A stretch of 64,000 nucleotides of DNA from an uncultured Flavobacteriales bacterium. Its GTDB lineage: Bacteria > Bacteroidota > Bacteroidia > Flavobacteriales > CAJXXR01. The notes beneath the pieces were generated by a model. That model was given only the letters and a program-made list of their open reading frames with translations, was not told the DNA's origin and ran no database searches. The translations under genes and the position numbers were made by a program. Shown here one piece after another: positions 42,450-53,006 of this stretch; within the stretch, counting starts at the first letter, position 1; each line of letters starts with the position of its first letter. The stretch is taken from contig CAJXXR010000016.1 in the NCBI GenBank assembly GCA_913063375.1, positions 1-64,000 on the forward strand. The letters are read 5' to 3'.

Positions 42450-43221
42450 TTAGCGTGATGACTAAATCTGCTACCTCTTTGGGCTTTTCAAAAGGGAATA
42501 GATGACCGCCTTCAAAAGGGGTAAATGTTGCGGATGGAATCAAGGCTTCTAATTCCGAAATACCGTCTAATCGGCTATCGAATATTTCACCACTATTGGC
42601 AAAAATATACTGTACAGGAACGGAAATGGAAATGGGTTTTTCAAAAGAAGGGATGGTGCAAAAAATGGTATACTCTAGTTCTTTCGGAAAGCTTAATGCG
42701 ACCTTTCCATTTGGGAGTATGGTGAAGGCGCCCTTTAGGTAATCTTGAAAGCATATTGGATGAAATTGTTGAAAGAGGCTTTTCCCTCTCAAAACTCGTT
42801 CAACAAGTTCCATTGAAGGAAAGATGTCTTTCCGGATTTTAGCCTTTTGTGCTACAGATAATACGTCATGAACTGAGCCTTCCTTTTGTTTTTGTTGAAT
42901 AGAAAGTCTCAATCCATGCCCCATGATTGGAGGGTCCATCAATATAATTTTCTTAAATAATTCAGGTTTTTTCTCGGCAGCTAATAGCATGAATACAGCC
43001 CCCATGGAATGACCTAAACCAATGACAGGTTCTTGGTATTTATTTTCAATGAATGAAATTAGTTCATCTCGAAGTTCAGTCCATCCGATAGATATATTCG
43101 CTAGATTCTTCCCGGAAAATGGAATGCTGTCAATTTCATAATCCACGAACTGCTGAAAGAAAAAATCATAGCAGGAAGATGGAAATCCGTTAGCGTGAGA
43201 AAAAACGATCTTATTGGACAT
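42433..43221 (-). CDS. Alpha/beta hydrolase
   Basis: Cytoplasmic alpha/beta-fold hydrolase of unknown substrate. The nucleophile elbow is GLGHSMGAVF with Ser72; the N-terminal FSHANGFPSSCY carries the oxyanion-hole region. The catalytic His is likely in FEGGHLFPFEKP near the C-terminus. Length 262 aa. It lies 25 bp downstream of the M42 peptidase gene on the same strand and overlaps the convergent LTD gene end. Confidence 0.88.
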   Translation of the reverse strand: MSNKIVFSHANGFPSSCYDFFFQQFVDYEIDSIPFSGKNLANISIGWTELRDELISFIENKYQEPVIGLGHSMGAVFMLLAAEKKPELFKKIILMDPPIMGHGLRLSIQQKQKEGSVHDVLSVAQKAKIRKDIFPSMELVERVLRGKSLFQQFHPICFQDYLKGAFTILPNGKVALSFPKELEYTIFCTIPSFEKPISISVPVQYIFANSGEIFDSRLDGISELEALIPSATFTPFEGGHLFPFEKPKEVADLVITLIKDEY

Positions 43222-43246
43222 GAATGAGGTGTTAGGAAATTGGGAG

Positions 43247-44299
43247 CTAGTGCTCCCAATTATAATTGTTCATATCTTCTACAAGGTGTACAAGAAGATC
43301 AATGGCTAGTGCAACATCGTCTTTATGTACCATCTCAATTACTTGGTGTATATGTCTCGTTGGAATTGAAAGGGCACCTGCAATTGATCCACCGGCTGTG
43401 AAACGTTGGATTGCTGCTGTGTCTGTCCCGCCAGCTGTTAGGATTTCTGGTTGGAATTTTATTTTATGCTTGGTCGCGGTAGCCTTCATAAATGCAACCA
43501 TTCTATAGTCGCAAACGGTTGCCGAATCCATTATCTTAACGGCTACACCTTCCCCAAGAGAGGTTACCTTCTCATGAGCTGCCGCTCCAGGAACATCAAA
43601 GGCAATAGTAGTGTCAATGGCAATTCCAAAGTCTGGCTGAATAGCAATGGCAGAAACTTGGGCTCCCCTTATACCAATCTCCTCTTGGACTGTAAATACA
43701 GCGTAGAAATCATGGGCAGGATTCTCCAAGCGTTTGAAAGCTTCAAGAAGAACGAATACAGAAATTCTATTATCTAGGGATTTACTATTTATGCAATCTC
43801 CCATCTCTATTAGGGCACGCTCTCTAGTAATTGGGTTCCCTATTTCGATCCATTTTTCTACTTCCTTTTTGGACATTCCAAGGTCAATGAAGTAGTCTGT
43901 GGTCTTTGGAGATTTAGTTCTCTCCTCCGGCGACATAATGTGAATAGGCTTTGATCCCATTACGCCAATAAGATCCTTCTTCCCATGAATAATAACGCGC
44001 TGCGCAGTCAAGGTTTTTGGATCGAATCCACCTAAGGTATGAAATCTAAGAAACCCATTATCGTCAATGTGTGTGACAATAAACCCGATTTCATCCATAT
44101 GAGCCGCAGCCATTATTTTCTTAGCGCCGGACCCTTTTTTAACAGCAATGACATTCCCCATATTATCGACCTCTAAGGTGTCAGCATATGGCTTAATTTC
44201 TCCAAGGATAAAATCTCTAATTTGCTTTTCAAAACCAGAAGCTCCTGGTTTTTCGCAAATGGTTTTTAATAATGGAATATTTAATTCTTTAGTTTTCAT
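43247..44299 (-). CDS. M42 family metallopeptidase
   Basis: Dinuclear zinc/cobalt aminopeptidase of the M42 group (glutamyl aminopeptidase/TET-like), which usually forms dodecamers in the cytoplasm. Metal-site motifs are AAHMDEIGFIV (H67, D69), VQEEIGIRGA and the C-terminal HQVIEMVHKDD. Length 350 aa. It sits 10 bp downstream of pyk and is probably cotranscribed with it. Confidence 0.93.
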   Translation of the reverse strand: MKTKELNIPLLKTICEKPGASGFEKQIRDFILGEIKPYADTLEVDNMGNVIAVKKGSGAKKIMAAAHMDEIGFIVTHIDDNGFLRFHTLGGFDPKTLTAQRVIIHGKKDLIGVMGSKPIHIMSPEERTKSPKTTDYFIDLGMSKKEVEKWIEIGNPITRERALIEMGDCINSKSLDNRISVFVLLEAFKRLENPAHDFYAVFTVQEEIGIRGAQVSAIAIQPDFGIAIDTTIAFDVPGAAAHEKVTSLGEGVAVKIMDSATVCDYRMVAFMKATATKHKIKFQPEILTAGGTDTAAIQRFTAGGSIAGALSIPTRHIHQVIEMVHKDDVALAIDLLVHLVEDMNNYNWEH

Positions 44300-44309
44300 G
44301 CGTCTTGGT

Positions 44310-45725
44310 TTATGAAATCACACTTAGTTTAATCATATTCGTCATTCCTTGTTCTAGGATCGGCATACTAGCAACGTTTACTACGTAATCACCATTATTT
44401 AATACGCCTTCTTCTTTAAGCATGTCGTGGACTTCATTAATCGTTTCATCTGTACCAATAGCGTTATCGTAAAAATACCCATTGGTTCCCCAAAGTAAGC
44501 TCAATGTATTTAGAATTTTTCGATTGCTGGTAAAGACACAGATTTGAGCATCCGGTCTATGACTTGCAATTTTAAATGCGTTGAATCCAGAATGGGTCAT
44601 CGAAATGATTGCTTTTGCCCCAACTTGATCTGTTAGCTTACAGGCGTGGTAACAGATGGAGTTAGAAATATACCTTTCATTTACCTTTACTGGAGGGTTC
44701 TCGGGTTTTATTAATTCCTCAGAGCTCTCAACTTCTGCTATAATACTGCACATCGCTTTTATTACAGCGACAGGAAATTTACCCACTGATGTTTCTCCGG
44801 ATAACATGACTGCATCTGCACCATCATATACAGAATTGGCAACATCTGTAATTTCTGCTCTGGTAGGTGTCATACTCTCTATCATGCTTTCCATCATTTG
44901 GGTAGCTATGATAACAGGTGTAGAATTTCTTCTACATCTACGTACGATTTTCTTTTGAAGACCAGGAAGTTGCTCCATAGGTACTTCAACACCCAGATCC
45001 CCTCTGGCAACCATTACAGCACCGGAAATTTGGATGATTTCATCCAATTCTTCAATAGCTTCAGGCTTTTCAATTTTCGCTACAACTCTAGCACTAGAAT
45101 TTCTACTTCTGATAATACTTTGTAGGGAACGGACGTCGTCTGCACTTCTAACAAAGGATAATCCAATCCATTCAATATTCTCCTTAAGGGCAAAAATTAA
45201 ATCTTTTAGATCCTTACGTGTCAAACTTGGAATCGAAATCTTTGTATTGGGAAGATTGACCCCTTTTTTTGATTTAATTGGACCACCATGAATAACTTTG
45301 GTTTTTACTTCGTCTAGCCTATTTGTAGCAGTGACTTTAAGTAAAACTTTCCCATCGTCTATCAGAATCCTATCTCCCTTTCTAACGTCTTTTGGGAAAT
45401 CTTGATAAGTGATATAGACAGAATCTTTATCACCAACTTTCTCCTTGTTTGTTAGGATGAATTCTTCACCATCATTAATTACTAGGCCCTCTTCAACCAA
45501 GCCTAATCTTATTTTTGGTCCCTGTAAATCGCCTAGGATTGCAACATTGGTATTCAGTTCTTCGTTTAACTCTGCCACAGTTTTGATCATTTCTCTAGCA
45601 TCTTTATGAGAGCTATGAGAGAAGTTGATCCTTGCAACGTTTAACCCAGCCAAAATCATCTCTTTGATCTTCTTTTTATCAGAAGAGGCAGGTCCTAGTG
45701 TCGCTATTATTTTAGTTTTCTTCAT
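44310..45725 (-). CDS. pyk: Pyruvate kinase
   Basis: Final ATP-producing step of glycolysis, phosphoenolpyruvate to pyruvate. The barrel begins KTKIIATLGPASSDKKKI and contains RINFSHSSHKDA. The active-site stretch is VMVARGDLGVEVP with ATQMMESMIESMTPTRAEI nearby. Length 471 aa. The IPExxxVDY gene lies 2 bp upstream, a pairing known in Bacteroidota. Confidence 0.97.
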   Translation of the reverse strand: MKKTKIIATLGPASSDKKKIKEMILAGLNVARINFSHSSHKDAREMIKTVAELNEELNTNVAILGDLQGPKIRLGLVEEGLVINDGEEFILTNKEKVGDKDSVYITYQDFPKDVRKGDRILIDDGKVLLKVTATNRLDEVKTKVIHGGPIKSKKGVNLPNTKISIPSLTRKDLKDLIFALKENIEWIGLSFVRSADDVRSLQSIIRSRNSSARVVAKIEKPEAIEELDEIIQISGAVMVARGDLGVEVPMEQLPGLQKKIVRRCRRNSTPVIIATQMMESMIESMTPTRAEITDVANSVYDGADAVMLSGETSVGKFPVAVIKAMCSIIAEVESSEELIKPENPPVKVNERYISNSICYHACKLTDQVGAKAIISMTHSGFNAFKIASHRPDAQICVFTSNRKILNTLSLLWGTNGYFYDNAIGTDETINEVHDMLKEEGVLNNGDYVVNVASMPILEQGMTNMIKLSVIS

Positions 45726-45727
45726 GT

Positions 45728-46231
45728 TTAATGTATCAAGAGATTTTCTTTGGACTTTATAGTCGAAATATCCAACTCGTAAATGGCCAATACGTGTTTG
45801 ATAAGTTTAATGTTTTGAATAATTTCCTTTTTCTCCGTATCACTGAGAGGGTGGTGGACCTGGAGAAAGTAATCAACCTTGTTGTGCTCTTCAATCAAAG
45901 TATACTTTTGCCTTCTTGTGTTTTTTAGCCCAACAAATAAGCTCCCTTCTAATTCTTGACTATCTTCTTCTACATCAGTTTCATGCTTGTTTGCATGTAA
46001 TAACCAAACAGAATCATTCGGCTTGTCGTCAAAAGAATACAATGGAAAGGCGATTTCTCCCGCTTCTTTTTCTTTTTTTACTAGGATATCCACTTTACTT
46101 CTTCCAAGGCTAGATTGTAGCTTCTTGTTGATGAAATAGCATAATTTATAGTGGTTTATCCTTCCGCAAATAGCAAAAAGATGAAAGTCATAATCGTACT
46201 CAGCCTCAATTGTAAGGGTGCGTTTAGCCAT
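45728..46231 (-). CDS. IPExxxVDY family protein
   Basis: Small cytoplasmic protein of a Bacteroidota-specific family of unknown function named after a short motif; here the motif region reads IEEHNKVDYFLQ near residues 117-128. The N-terminus has FHLFAICGRINHYKLCYFIN. Length 167 aa. It is the first gene of the operon ending in the alpha/beta hydrolase. In many relatives it also lies next to pyk, which supports the assignment. Confidence 0.85.
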   Translation of the reverse strand: MAKRTLTIEAEYDYDFHLFAICGRINHYKLCYFINKKLQSSLGRSKVDILVKKEKEAGEIAFPLYSFDDKPNDSVWLLHANKHETDVEEDSQELEGSLFVGLKNTRRQKYTLIEEHNKVDYFLQVHHPLSDTEKKEIIQNIKLIKHVLAIYELDISTIKSKENLLIH

Positions 46232-46615
46232 GAGATAAAATTAAATTTATTGCGGGAATTATATAACAAAAAGCGTAATAATTTGGATGAATGGTGAAAA
46301 CAATATTTTATTCTTACCTCATACAATCCCAAAAGGTGAAATAAATGCAGTTATATCCTCATTTTTGGGGATGAAAATGGAGCGGACAATTGAAATTTAT
46401 TCCTTGGAAATGATGGAATTAAACCTCTATGAATAGTTTAAAATCGTATGAAATGGCTTGAATTTAGGCCTGTTAGAAAATAATCTAAGATGGTTAAATG
46501 TGTTAAAGCCTATAAATTAGGGAACTAAAGGGGAAATCTTCATGAATAAATGTTACGCAGAATAAAAAAAAATCTCTACTTTTACTTTCTTATTATTTTT
46601 AAACTGAAAAACACC
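46232..46615. other. Intergenic region, no gene recognised
   Basis: AT-rich 384-bp gap between divergent transcription units. A 21-codon ORF (46371-46436) is too short to call. TACTTTTA at 46577-46584 is a one-mismatch -7 element upstream of the large T9SS gene. No RNA structure or tRNA is evident. Confidence 0.5.
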
Positions 46616-49600
46616 ATGCTTAAGCGTCTTTCGATTTTAACATCATTCTTTTTTCTGCTAACTGCAGCATCTACTAGCTTATTTGCCCAATGTCCAGAAC
46701 CTGACTCTCTTGAGGTCCTTTCTGTTACTGATGTGACAGCAAACCTTCAATGGGTTATTAATGGTTCTGAAGGAAGTTGGGACATTGAAATAGTGGATTT
46801 AACGCTTGGAGAAAGTGCCACTGGTACACCAACCTCCATTGAATTGTCCAATACTCCTTTAATCTCTGGTCTTATAGCAGATCATGAGTACGAAGTATGG
46901 GTTCGTGCTTTTTGTGGATTTGGAAATACTCCTGAAAACAGTATATGGGTAGGACCTACTCTTTTTTCTACAGATCCTTCCTGCTTCCCAGTAGGTGATA
47001 TTGTAGTTACCGATATGGATACAACGGACTTTACTATAGAGTGGTCCGCTGGTGGTGATGAAACACTGTGGAACCTAGAAATCGTAAATACTACGATCGG
47101 TGATACGCTAACTTTTACACCAACAAGTACCGGGGAGATAGATAGTACATTCAATTTCACCAATTTACTTCCTGGAAATGATTACCAAGTTATTGTTCAG
47201 GCAGATTGTGGAGTAATTGATGGGGAAAGTGCTTGGTCAGATACCTTATTCGTTACAACAGATGATTTGTGTATTATACCGGGAGATTTGATGTTAACTA
47301 ATTTATCATCTACAACTGCTTCAATTTCGTGGACTCCTCTAGATGGAGAGTCAAACTGGGAAATTGAAGTTGTTGACATTACAGCAGGTGATACTCAAGA
47401 CGGTGTCGCAGATTATTTTGCCTTTACTACACCGGATTATTCTATTATAAATTTGTTGCCAGATAATGAGTACTACATTTATGTACGTGCAAATTGTCAA
47501 GGGTCAGATGGTTTTTCGGAATGGACGGAAGAGTTGGGGATATTTACCTACTGTGCACCATTTTCAATGCCTTTTGGTGAGACTTTTGACCTTAGTCCAT
47601 TAAATTGTTGGACGACTGTTATCAATGGAATAAATATTTCGGTTGATGTAAATAACGATGACGTTTTTGCAAGCCCTGATGGGAATGGAGGTAATGCCAC
47701 GCTTACTTCTCCATTAATTACCAATGTTGGACCATCAAGAGTTTACTTCGAATGGTCTCATAACTTTATAGAAGCTCCAGATAATGATTCACTAGCCTTA
47801 TATGGTTCATTCAATGGTGGAGGAACTTGGAATTTATTATGGGAGAGAACAGGTGAGGATTTAGCGTCTAATGATGGTGCAGGGAATACTTTTCCTGGAT
47901 CCTATAAATCTGAATATGTACCATTATCAAACGCATACAATAATAACGATATATCATTTAGATTTGCATTTGGGTCAGAGGGATACAGTTCAGGAGATAC
48001 TTGGATAGATTCTATTGGTGTTGAACTAATGCCTGCATGTAACTTCCCATATAATATGGCTGTTTCTAATGTAGGAGAAACAACTGCCGATGTTGATTTT
48101 GATATTTTTGGATCAGGTGTTACTACCTATGATTATGAAATTGTCCCAGCTAATCTAAACCCTTCTGGAATTGCTACTGGAAGTGTTAATTCAGGGATAA
48201 ACAATTTCAACCTAACGGGACTTACTCCTGGTTCTGTTTATTCTTTATATATGATGGCAAACTGTTCCCCAACCAACTCAGATTGGATAGGACCAGTAAC
48301 CTTTACAACAGAATGTGCTAGTTTAACAGAATTTATTGAAGGCTTTGAGACTACGGATGCTGCCGAGGTGCCAATGTGCTGGTCAAATATTGATCCGGGA
48401 AATGGAGACGCTTTCGTTATAAACGGGAGTCAATTTACAGGAAATAAGAGTTTTAGAATGACCAATAATAATTTGGTGGATACAGCCGTGAAGCTCACGC
48501 TAGTGTCTCCAGAGTTGTCAAATATTAATGGAGGGACAAATTGGTTAAGATTCTATGCTAGGGCTTTTAATAATGCGGGATTAGACATTGGAACATTGTC
48601 AGACCCAACGGACATCAATACTTTTTCTTCATTCGAGGCGGTTACTTTAACTGGAGTTTATCAAGAATTCTTTATAGACTTTTCGAATTATGTTGGAACC
48701 GAGGATTATATCGCCATCCGTATGGTTGCACCAAATACAAATTCGACTGTTAATTTGGATCTGGTTAAATGGCAAGAAATACCAACTTGTTTTCCTCCAG
48801 ATGACTTTTCCTTTTCAAATGTAGATACTACATCATTTGAATTGGATATAAATCCTGCTAATTCAGGAGATACTTTATTTGAAGTTTCAGTGGTTAATGT
48901 TACTAATAATGAGTCCTTCTTAGAAATAGTGACAGATACGGTTTCATTGACAGATAGCAGTATTGAAGGATTGAATCCAGGAACATTTTATGAAATTTAT
49001 ATTCGTACAGTATGTTCTCCAACTGATTTTAGTGAATGGACATTTGGATCAACTATCGGTACGCATTGTGTCGCAACGGATACTATCACAGAAGGGTTTG
49101 AAATCTTAAGTCCAATTAATGACTTTCCTATTTGTTGGATACCCTTTGAATCAAATGATATGATGTTTTCAGTGTCTAGTACTTGGCCAAATAATAATGG
49201 AGCTAGACATTTAGATATATATGGACAGAACTTTGCACCTGCTGGTGGAGTCGCGATGGCTTCAACACCTGCGTTAGATAATATTGCTAGTGGGACAAAA
49301 TGGCTTAAGTTTTATGCACGAAATTACAACGCAAACACAACCTTTAAAGTAGGGACAACAACAGACCCATTAGATCCTTCAACCTTTGAAGAGCGAATGA
49401 CAATTTCTGTTGGATCTACTTATCAAGAGTATACAGTACCGTTTGCAGATTATGTAGGAGTTGGTGAATATATCACGTTCTATACAGAGTCTGATGGTGG
49501 TGTATCCAATGGATTTAGGATTGATGATGTAAGTTGGGAAGATGCTCCAGAATGTGGCGAGCCTGTCGGATTGAATGCTGATACTTTATTGGCTAATGAA

Positions 49601-52600
49601 GCGACAATTTCATGGTTTCCTGTATCTCAGGATACATTGTGGTATTTGGAAATAGTTAATATCCCTGGAAATACGCCAACTGGTATTCCTACCGATACAT
49701 CAATGAGTACTAGTTATTCTTTTGATAACTTAATCCAGAATGAGATTTATGATGTTTATATTAAATCATCTTGTACTGGTGCAACTTGGGCTGGTCCTTT
49801 AACTATTGTAACTTTATTTGAAAATAATGTTGCAGTGAGTGAAGTGCTTAGTCCTTTGGATGAAGACTGTGGCTTAACTGCCAATAGTGAAATAGTAATT
49901 GAAGTTGCGAATACTGGAGGGTCTATGCAGACAAGTATTCCTATTGAATATAGTTGGGATCTGACTAACTGGATACCTGCAGGAGACTTTACAGACACCT
50001 TATTAGGTGGAGAAACAGGAGTATATACTTTACCAGGAACATTTGATTTCTTAGCTGCTGTTGATTCTAATTTTTGGGTAAGAACCAATTTGGTTGGAGA
50101 TAGTGATAACGGTGACGATATACTTCATAGTGAAGTCACAAATAGTGGAGACACCTGGTTGAATTTAGAAATAAACTTTGGCTCTGGAGCAACAGAAACA
50201 CAAGTCCTTATTTTGGATAGTATTACTGGAGATGAGGCGTATGAATTAATAGCAAATACAGTGGCTAATTTTTCTACTGTAGAATATGCTGTATGTCTTT
50301 TTGCGGGAGCTACGTATGAATTCCAAGCCATCGATCAATGGGCTGATGGATGGGAAGGTGGTACTTACAATCTTACTGCTTGCGGTGGAATAACTTTAGC
50401 AGATAATGATGGACTTTCTCCAGATGACGGAGTTGGACCTCCTCCTTGGATTCCCACAGTTGAAACTTCTGAATTTTTCTTCTTAGAAGGATGTGCAGAT
50501 TATAACCTAAGTATTACAGACATTGGTGGTCCATATAGTAATTGTGGACTAGATACTAACGAAACTTTTGAAATAACAATAGTCAATAATGGTATTTTAG
50601 ATTTGGATTCTGCAGATGCTGAATTGCAAATAAACTTCAATGGCAATGGATTTGTAACATTATCAGACTTCCCTAACGGGCTTGCTCCTGATTCAAGTAT
50701 CACATTTACAACTGACGAATATGATTTGAGTACTTCAGGTTTATATACTGTTGATGTATCTGTAGTATTTGCTGCTGATGAATTTATGGATGATAATACC
50801 GCTTCTTTTGATGTTGTGAATGCACCAACGTTAACTTCAGATACTTCGAATTTTGATGTGAATAACGGACTTTGGTCAAATGACTTTAATGTTCCAGGAG
50901 GTTCTTCTTGGGAATGGGGTGTACCAACTACACCTATTTTGTCAGCTGGAGCTTCAGGAAGTGTTTGGGCAACTGGATTGTCTTCTACAATAACACCAAA
51001 TGAGGTCTCTTATGTGGAGTCACCATGTTATGATTTCTCGGCTTATAGTTTCCCTCCAGAAGTATTATATGATTTTATTTTCGACGGAGGAACAGCTTCT
51101 GTTCAGTTACAAGTAAGTACTGACGGTGGAGCGAACTGGGCGAATATGCAAAGTTTCTCTAATACTGCTGTATGGACTCAAAATGTACACTTACTAACTA
51201 CTTTCTTAGGGGAGTCTGATGTAAAGTTCAGATTTAAGTTTGATTCCGGAAATGCTAATGGTGTTGAAGGTTTTGGATTTGATAACTGGGAAGTAATAGA
51301 GCACATACCTTACACGGATGCTAGTTTGTTAGATCTTGAAGTTGGCGGAACGTCAGTAACAGGATTTAGTTCAACAACATTGTCTTATACGGTTACACTA
51401 CCTTTTGGAGCTACTTCAATTCCTTCTGTGTTTGGGGTTGTAAATGCACCTATTGTTGATACCGTTATGTATGACGAAGCCGTATTGCCTTTACCGGATA
51501 CTACATTTGTAACTGTAGTTGCAGAAGATACTTTATTCTCTACTACATATATGGTGATATTTGAAGAGGCGCTGCCAAGTTCAGATAACGATCTTAGTAT
51601 GATTACTGTAGATGGTATCAACTTAACTGGTTTTTCTTCAAACTTAACGCTGTATAGTATCACTGTTCCTTTTGGTGGCGCTATACCAGTTATAGATGGT
51701 ACAGTAGCTGATCCAACTGCTAGTGTTGTAGTAACGCAAGCTGGATCTCTTCCAGGTGCGGCAACGCTTGTTGTAACAGCGCAGGATGGTTCTACACAGA
51801 CTTATACCGTTAATATTACTGAATTGCCACCATCAACAAATGCATTCCTTGCGAACTTATCAATTGATGGGGTTACTGTAACTGGATTTACGCCTTCAAC
51901 ATTGAACTATACTGCTAACTCATTTGCAGCACCTCTGCCAATTGTTACCGCAACAGAATTAGATCCTAATGCGACTAGTGTAGTTGTAACTCAAGTAGGT
52001 GCAATTCCTGGTGTTGCAACTGTTGTTGTTACCGCTGAGGATGGTATTACTACAATGACGTATACGATTACTTTCAATCTGTTGTTGAATATCAATGCTA
52101 ACTTAACTGGAATTGATGTGAATGGTGCGCCACTAGCTGGATTTAGTACAAGTACATTCTATTATACCATGGAATTACCTTACGGAACTCCGGTACCTGT
52201 AGTATCAGCTACATTGGAAGATCCATTAGCAAGTTATATAGTGAATGATGCAGCTCAGATCCCTGGTATATCAGAAGTGGTAGTTACAGCTGAGAATGGA
52301 GTTATCATACAGACATACATTATTGAATGGACTGAAGAGCTACCAAATAACAATGCACACTTGTCAAGTATTAATCTAGTTGCTGGTACGGTCGGCTCTA
52401 TGACTCCAGGCTTTAATCAAGGAAACTTAAATTACTTGATATGTTTGGGAGATGGTAATCCAAATTTACCATCAGTAGTTGTGACCCTTGCTGATACAAC
52501 AGCTAGTTATGAAGTTATTAATCCATCTTCTATTCCTGGAGATATATTAGTAGTAGTAACAGCTCAGGATGGTACAAGTATCAATACCTATGTATTGGAG

Positions 52601-52882
52601 CTTGGAAATTGTGATCCTCTAACTTTGGAAGAGAATTTATTTGATCTTGCAATCTATCCTAACCCTAATCAAGGTTCAATAGTGATCCAGTCAGATTTGG
52701 AAACCGATAACTTTAAGATGGAGCTTATCAACCCGCTTGGAGCAGTTGTATTCTCGAAGGATGAGTCACAAATTCAATTGAATGAGACTATTCATTTAGA
52801 TGAATTACCGAATGGAATTTATGTTCTGAGATTGTTTATCAACAGCACTTGGTACACAGAGCGTATTACAATCATGAAGTAA
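46616..52882 (+). CDS. Very large T9SS surface protein with FN3, MAM-like and cadherin-like repeats
   Basis: A 2,088-residue exported protein. The start is the ATG at 46616, which gives a proper signal peptide (about 1-23, ending LFAQ); an upstream ATG at 46550 is less likely. The N-terminal half alternates fibronectin III-like domains (each opening with a Cys, as in CPEPDSL and CFPVGD) with MAM/jelly-roll-like domains (GETFDLSPLNCW, EGFETTDAAEVPMCW, EGFEILSPINDFPICW). Five cadherin-like beta-sandwich repeats of about 85 residues lie at 51311-52610 (VVTAQDG, VVTAEDG). The C-terminal ~80 residues (LAIYPNPNQGSIVI) are a T9SS type A sorting domain. An adhesin role is inferred. Confidence 0.92.
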   Translation: MLKRLSILTSFFFLLTAASTSLFAQCPEPDSLEVLSVTDVTANLQWVINGSEGSWDIEIVDLTLGESATGTPTSIELSNTPLISGLIADHEYEVWVRAFCGFGNTPENSIWVGPTLFSTDPSCFPVGDIVVTDMDTTDFTIEWSAGGDETLWNLEIVNTTIGDTLTFTPTSTGEIDSTFNFTNLLPGNDYQVIVQADCGVIDGESAWSDTLFVTTDDLCIIPGDLMLTNLSSTTASISWTPLDGESNWEIEVVDITAGDTQDGVADYFAFTTPDYSIINLLPDNEYYIYVRANCQGSDGFSEWTEELGIFTYCAPFSMPFGETFDLSPLNCWTTVINGINISVDVNNDDVFASPDGNGGNATLTSPLITNVGPSRVYFEWSHNFIEAPDNDSLALYGSFNGGGTWNLLWERTGEDLASNDGAGNTFPGSYKSEYVPLSNAYNNNDISFRFAFGSEGYSSGDTWIDSIGVELMPACNFPYNMAVSNVGETTADVDFDIFGSGVTTYDYEIVPANLNPSGIATGSVNSGINNFNLTGLTPGSVYSLYMMANCSPTNSDWIGPVTFTTECASLTEFIEGFETTDAAEVPMCWSNIDPGNGDAFVINGSQFTGNKSFRMTNNNLVDTAVKLTLVSPELSNINGGTNWLRFYARAFNNAGLDIGTLSDPTDINTFSSFEAVTLTGVYQEFFIDFSNYVGTEDYIAIRMVAPNTNSTVNLDLVKWQEIPTCFPPDDFSFSNVDTTSFELDINPANSGDTLFEVSVVNVTNNESFLEIVTDTVSLTDSSIEGLNPGTFYEIYIRTVCSPTDFSEWTFGSTIGTHCVATDTITEGFEILSPINDFPICWIPFESNDMMFSVSSTWPNNNGARHLDIYGQNFAPAGGVAMASTPALDNIASGTKWLKFYARNYNANTTFKVGTTTDPLDPSTFEERMTISVGSTYQEYTVPFADYVGVGEYITFYTESDGGVSNGFRIDDVSWEDAPECGEPVGLNADTLLANEATISWFPVSQDTLWYLEIVNIPGNTPTGIPTDTSMSTSYSFDNLIQNEIYDVYIKSSCTGATWAGPLTIVTLFENNVAVSEVLSPLDEDCGLTANSEIVIEVANTGGSMQTSIPIEYSWDLTNWIPAGDFTDTLLGGETGVYTLPGTFDFLAAVDSNFWVRTNLVGDSDNGDDILHSEVTNSGDTWLNLEINFGSGATETQVLILDSITGDEAYELIANTVANFSTVEYAVCLFAGATYEFQAIDQWADGWEGGTYNLTACGGITLADNDGLSPDDGVGPPPWIPTVETSEFFFLEGCADYNLSITDIGGPYSNCGLDTNETFEITIVNNGILDLDSADAELQINFNGNGFVTLSDFPNGLAPDSSITFTTDEYDLSTSGLYTVDVSVVFAADEFMDDNTASFDVVNAPTLTSDTSNFDVNNGLWSNDFNVPGGSSWEWGVPTTPILSAGASGSVWATGLSSTITPNEVSYVESPCYDFSAYSFPPEVLYDFIFDGGTASVQLQVSTDGGANWANMQSFSNTAVWTQNVHLLTTFLGESDVKFRFKFDSGNANGVEGFGFDNWEVIEHIPYTDASLLDLEVGGTSVTGFSSTTLSYTVTLPFGATSIPSVFGVVNAPIVDTVMYDEAVLPLPDTTFVTVVAEDTLFSTTYMVIFEEALPSSDNDLSMITVDGINLTGFSSNLTLYSITVPFGGAIPVIDGTVADPTASVVVTQAGSLPGAATLVVTAQDGSTQTYTVNITELPPSTNAFLANLSIDGVTVTGFTPSTLNYTANSFAAPLPIVTATELDPNATSVVVTQVGAIPGVATVVVTAEDGITTMTYTITFNLLLNINANLTGIDVNGAPLAGFSTSTFYYTMELPYGTPVPVVSATLEDPLASYIVNDAAQIPGISEVVVTAENGVIIQTYIIEWTEELPNNNAHLSSINLVAGTVGSMTPGFNQGNLNYLICLGDGNPNLPSVVVTLADTTASYEVINPSSIPGDILVVVTAQDGTSINTYVLELGNCDPLTLEENLFDLAIYPNPNQGSIVIQSDLETDNFKMELINPLGAVVFSKDESQIQLNETIHLDELPNGIYVLRLFINSTWYTERITIMK
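51311..52610 (+). repeat. Five tandem cadherin-like beta-sandwich repeats
   Basis: Units begin near 51311, 51573, 51835, 52090 and 52346 (255-262 bp each). Each has a 'L..I.V.G....GF....L.Y' start, a central PFG or equivalent, and a closing VVTAxDG...TY strand. The first unit is the most diverged. Confidence 0.75.
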
Positions 52883-52899
52883 TACCTTCGATATAATCA

Positions 52900-52937
52900 A
52901 AAAAAAGAGCTGCATTTTGTGCAGCTCTTTTTTTTTG
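52900..52937 (+). terminator. Terminator for the large T9SS gene
   Basis: AAAGAGCTGCA and TGCAGCTCTTT form an 11-bp stem around TTTTG, followed by nine or more T. Confidence 0.88.
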
Positions 52938-52950
52938 TTCAATTGAGCAC

Positions 52951-52987
52951 AAAAAAAGGCCTGAAGATAATCTTCAGGCCTTTTTTA
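52951..52987. terminator. Second, bidirectional terminator before glmS end
   Basis: AAGGCCTGAAGA and TCTTCAGGCCTT form a 12-bp stem with A- and T-runs. It lies 15 bp after the first terminator and probably serves the convergent glmS operon. Confidence 0.85.
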
Positions 52988-53006
52988 TATGCTAATGCAA
53001 GGGGTA

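Noticed and set aside
46371-46436. 21-codon ORF upstream of the large T9SS gene
   Set aside because: Too short, no promoter or conserved features.
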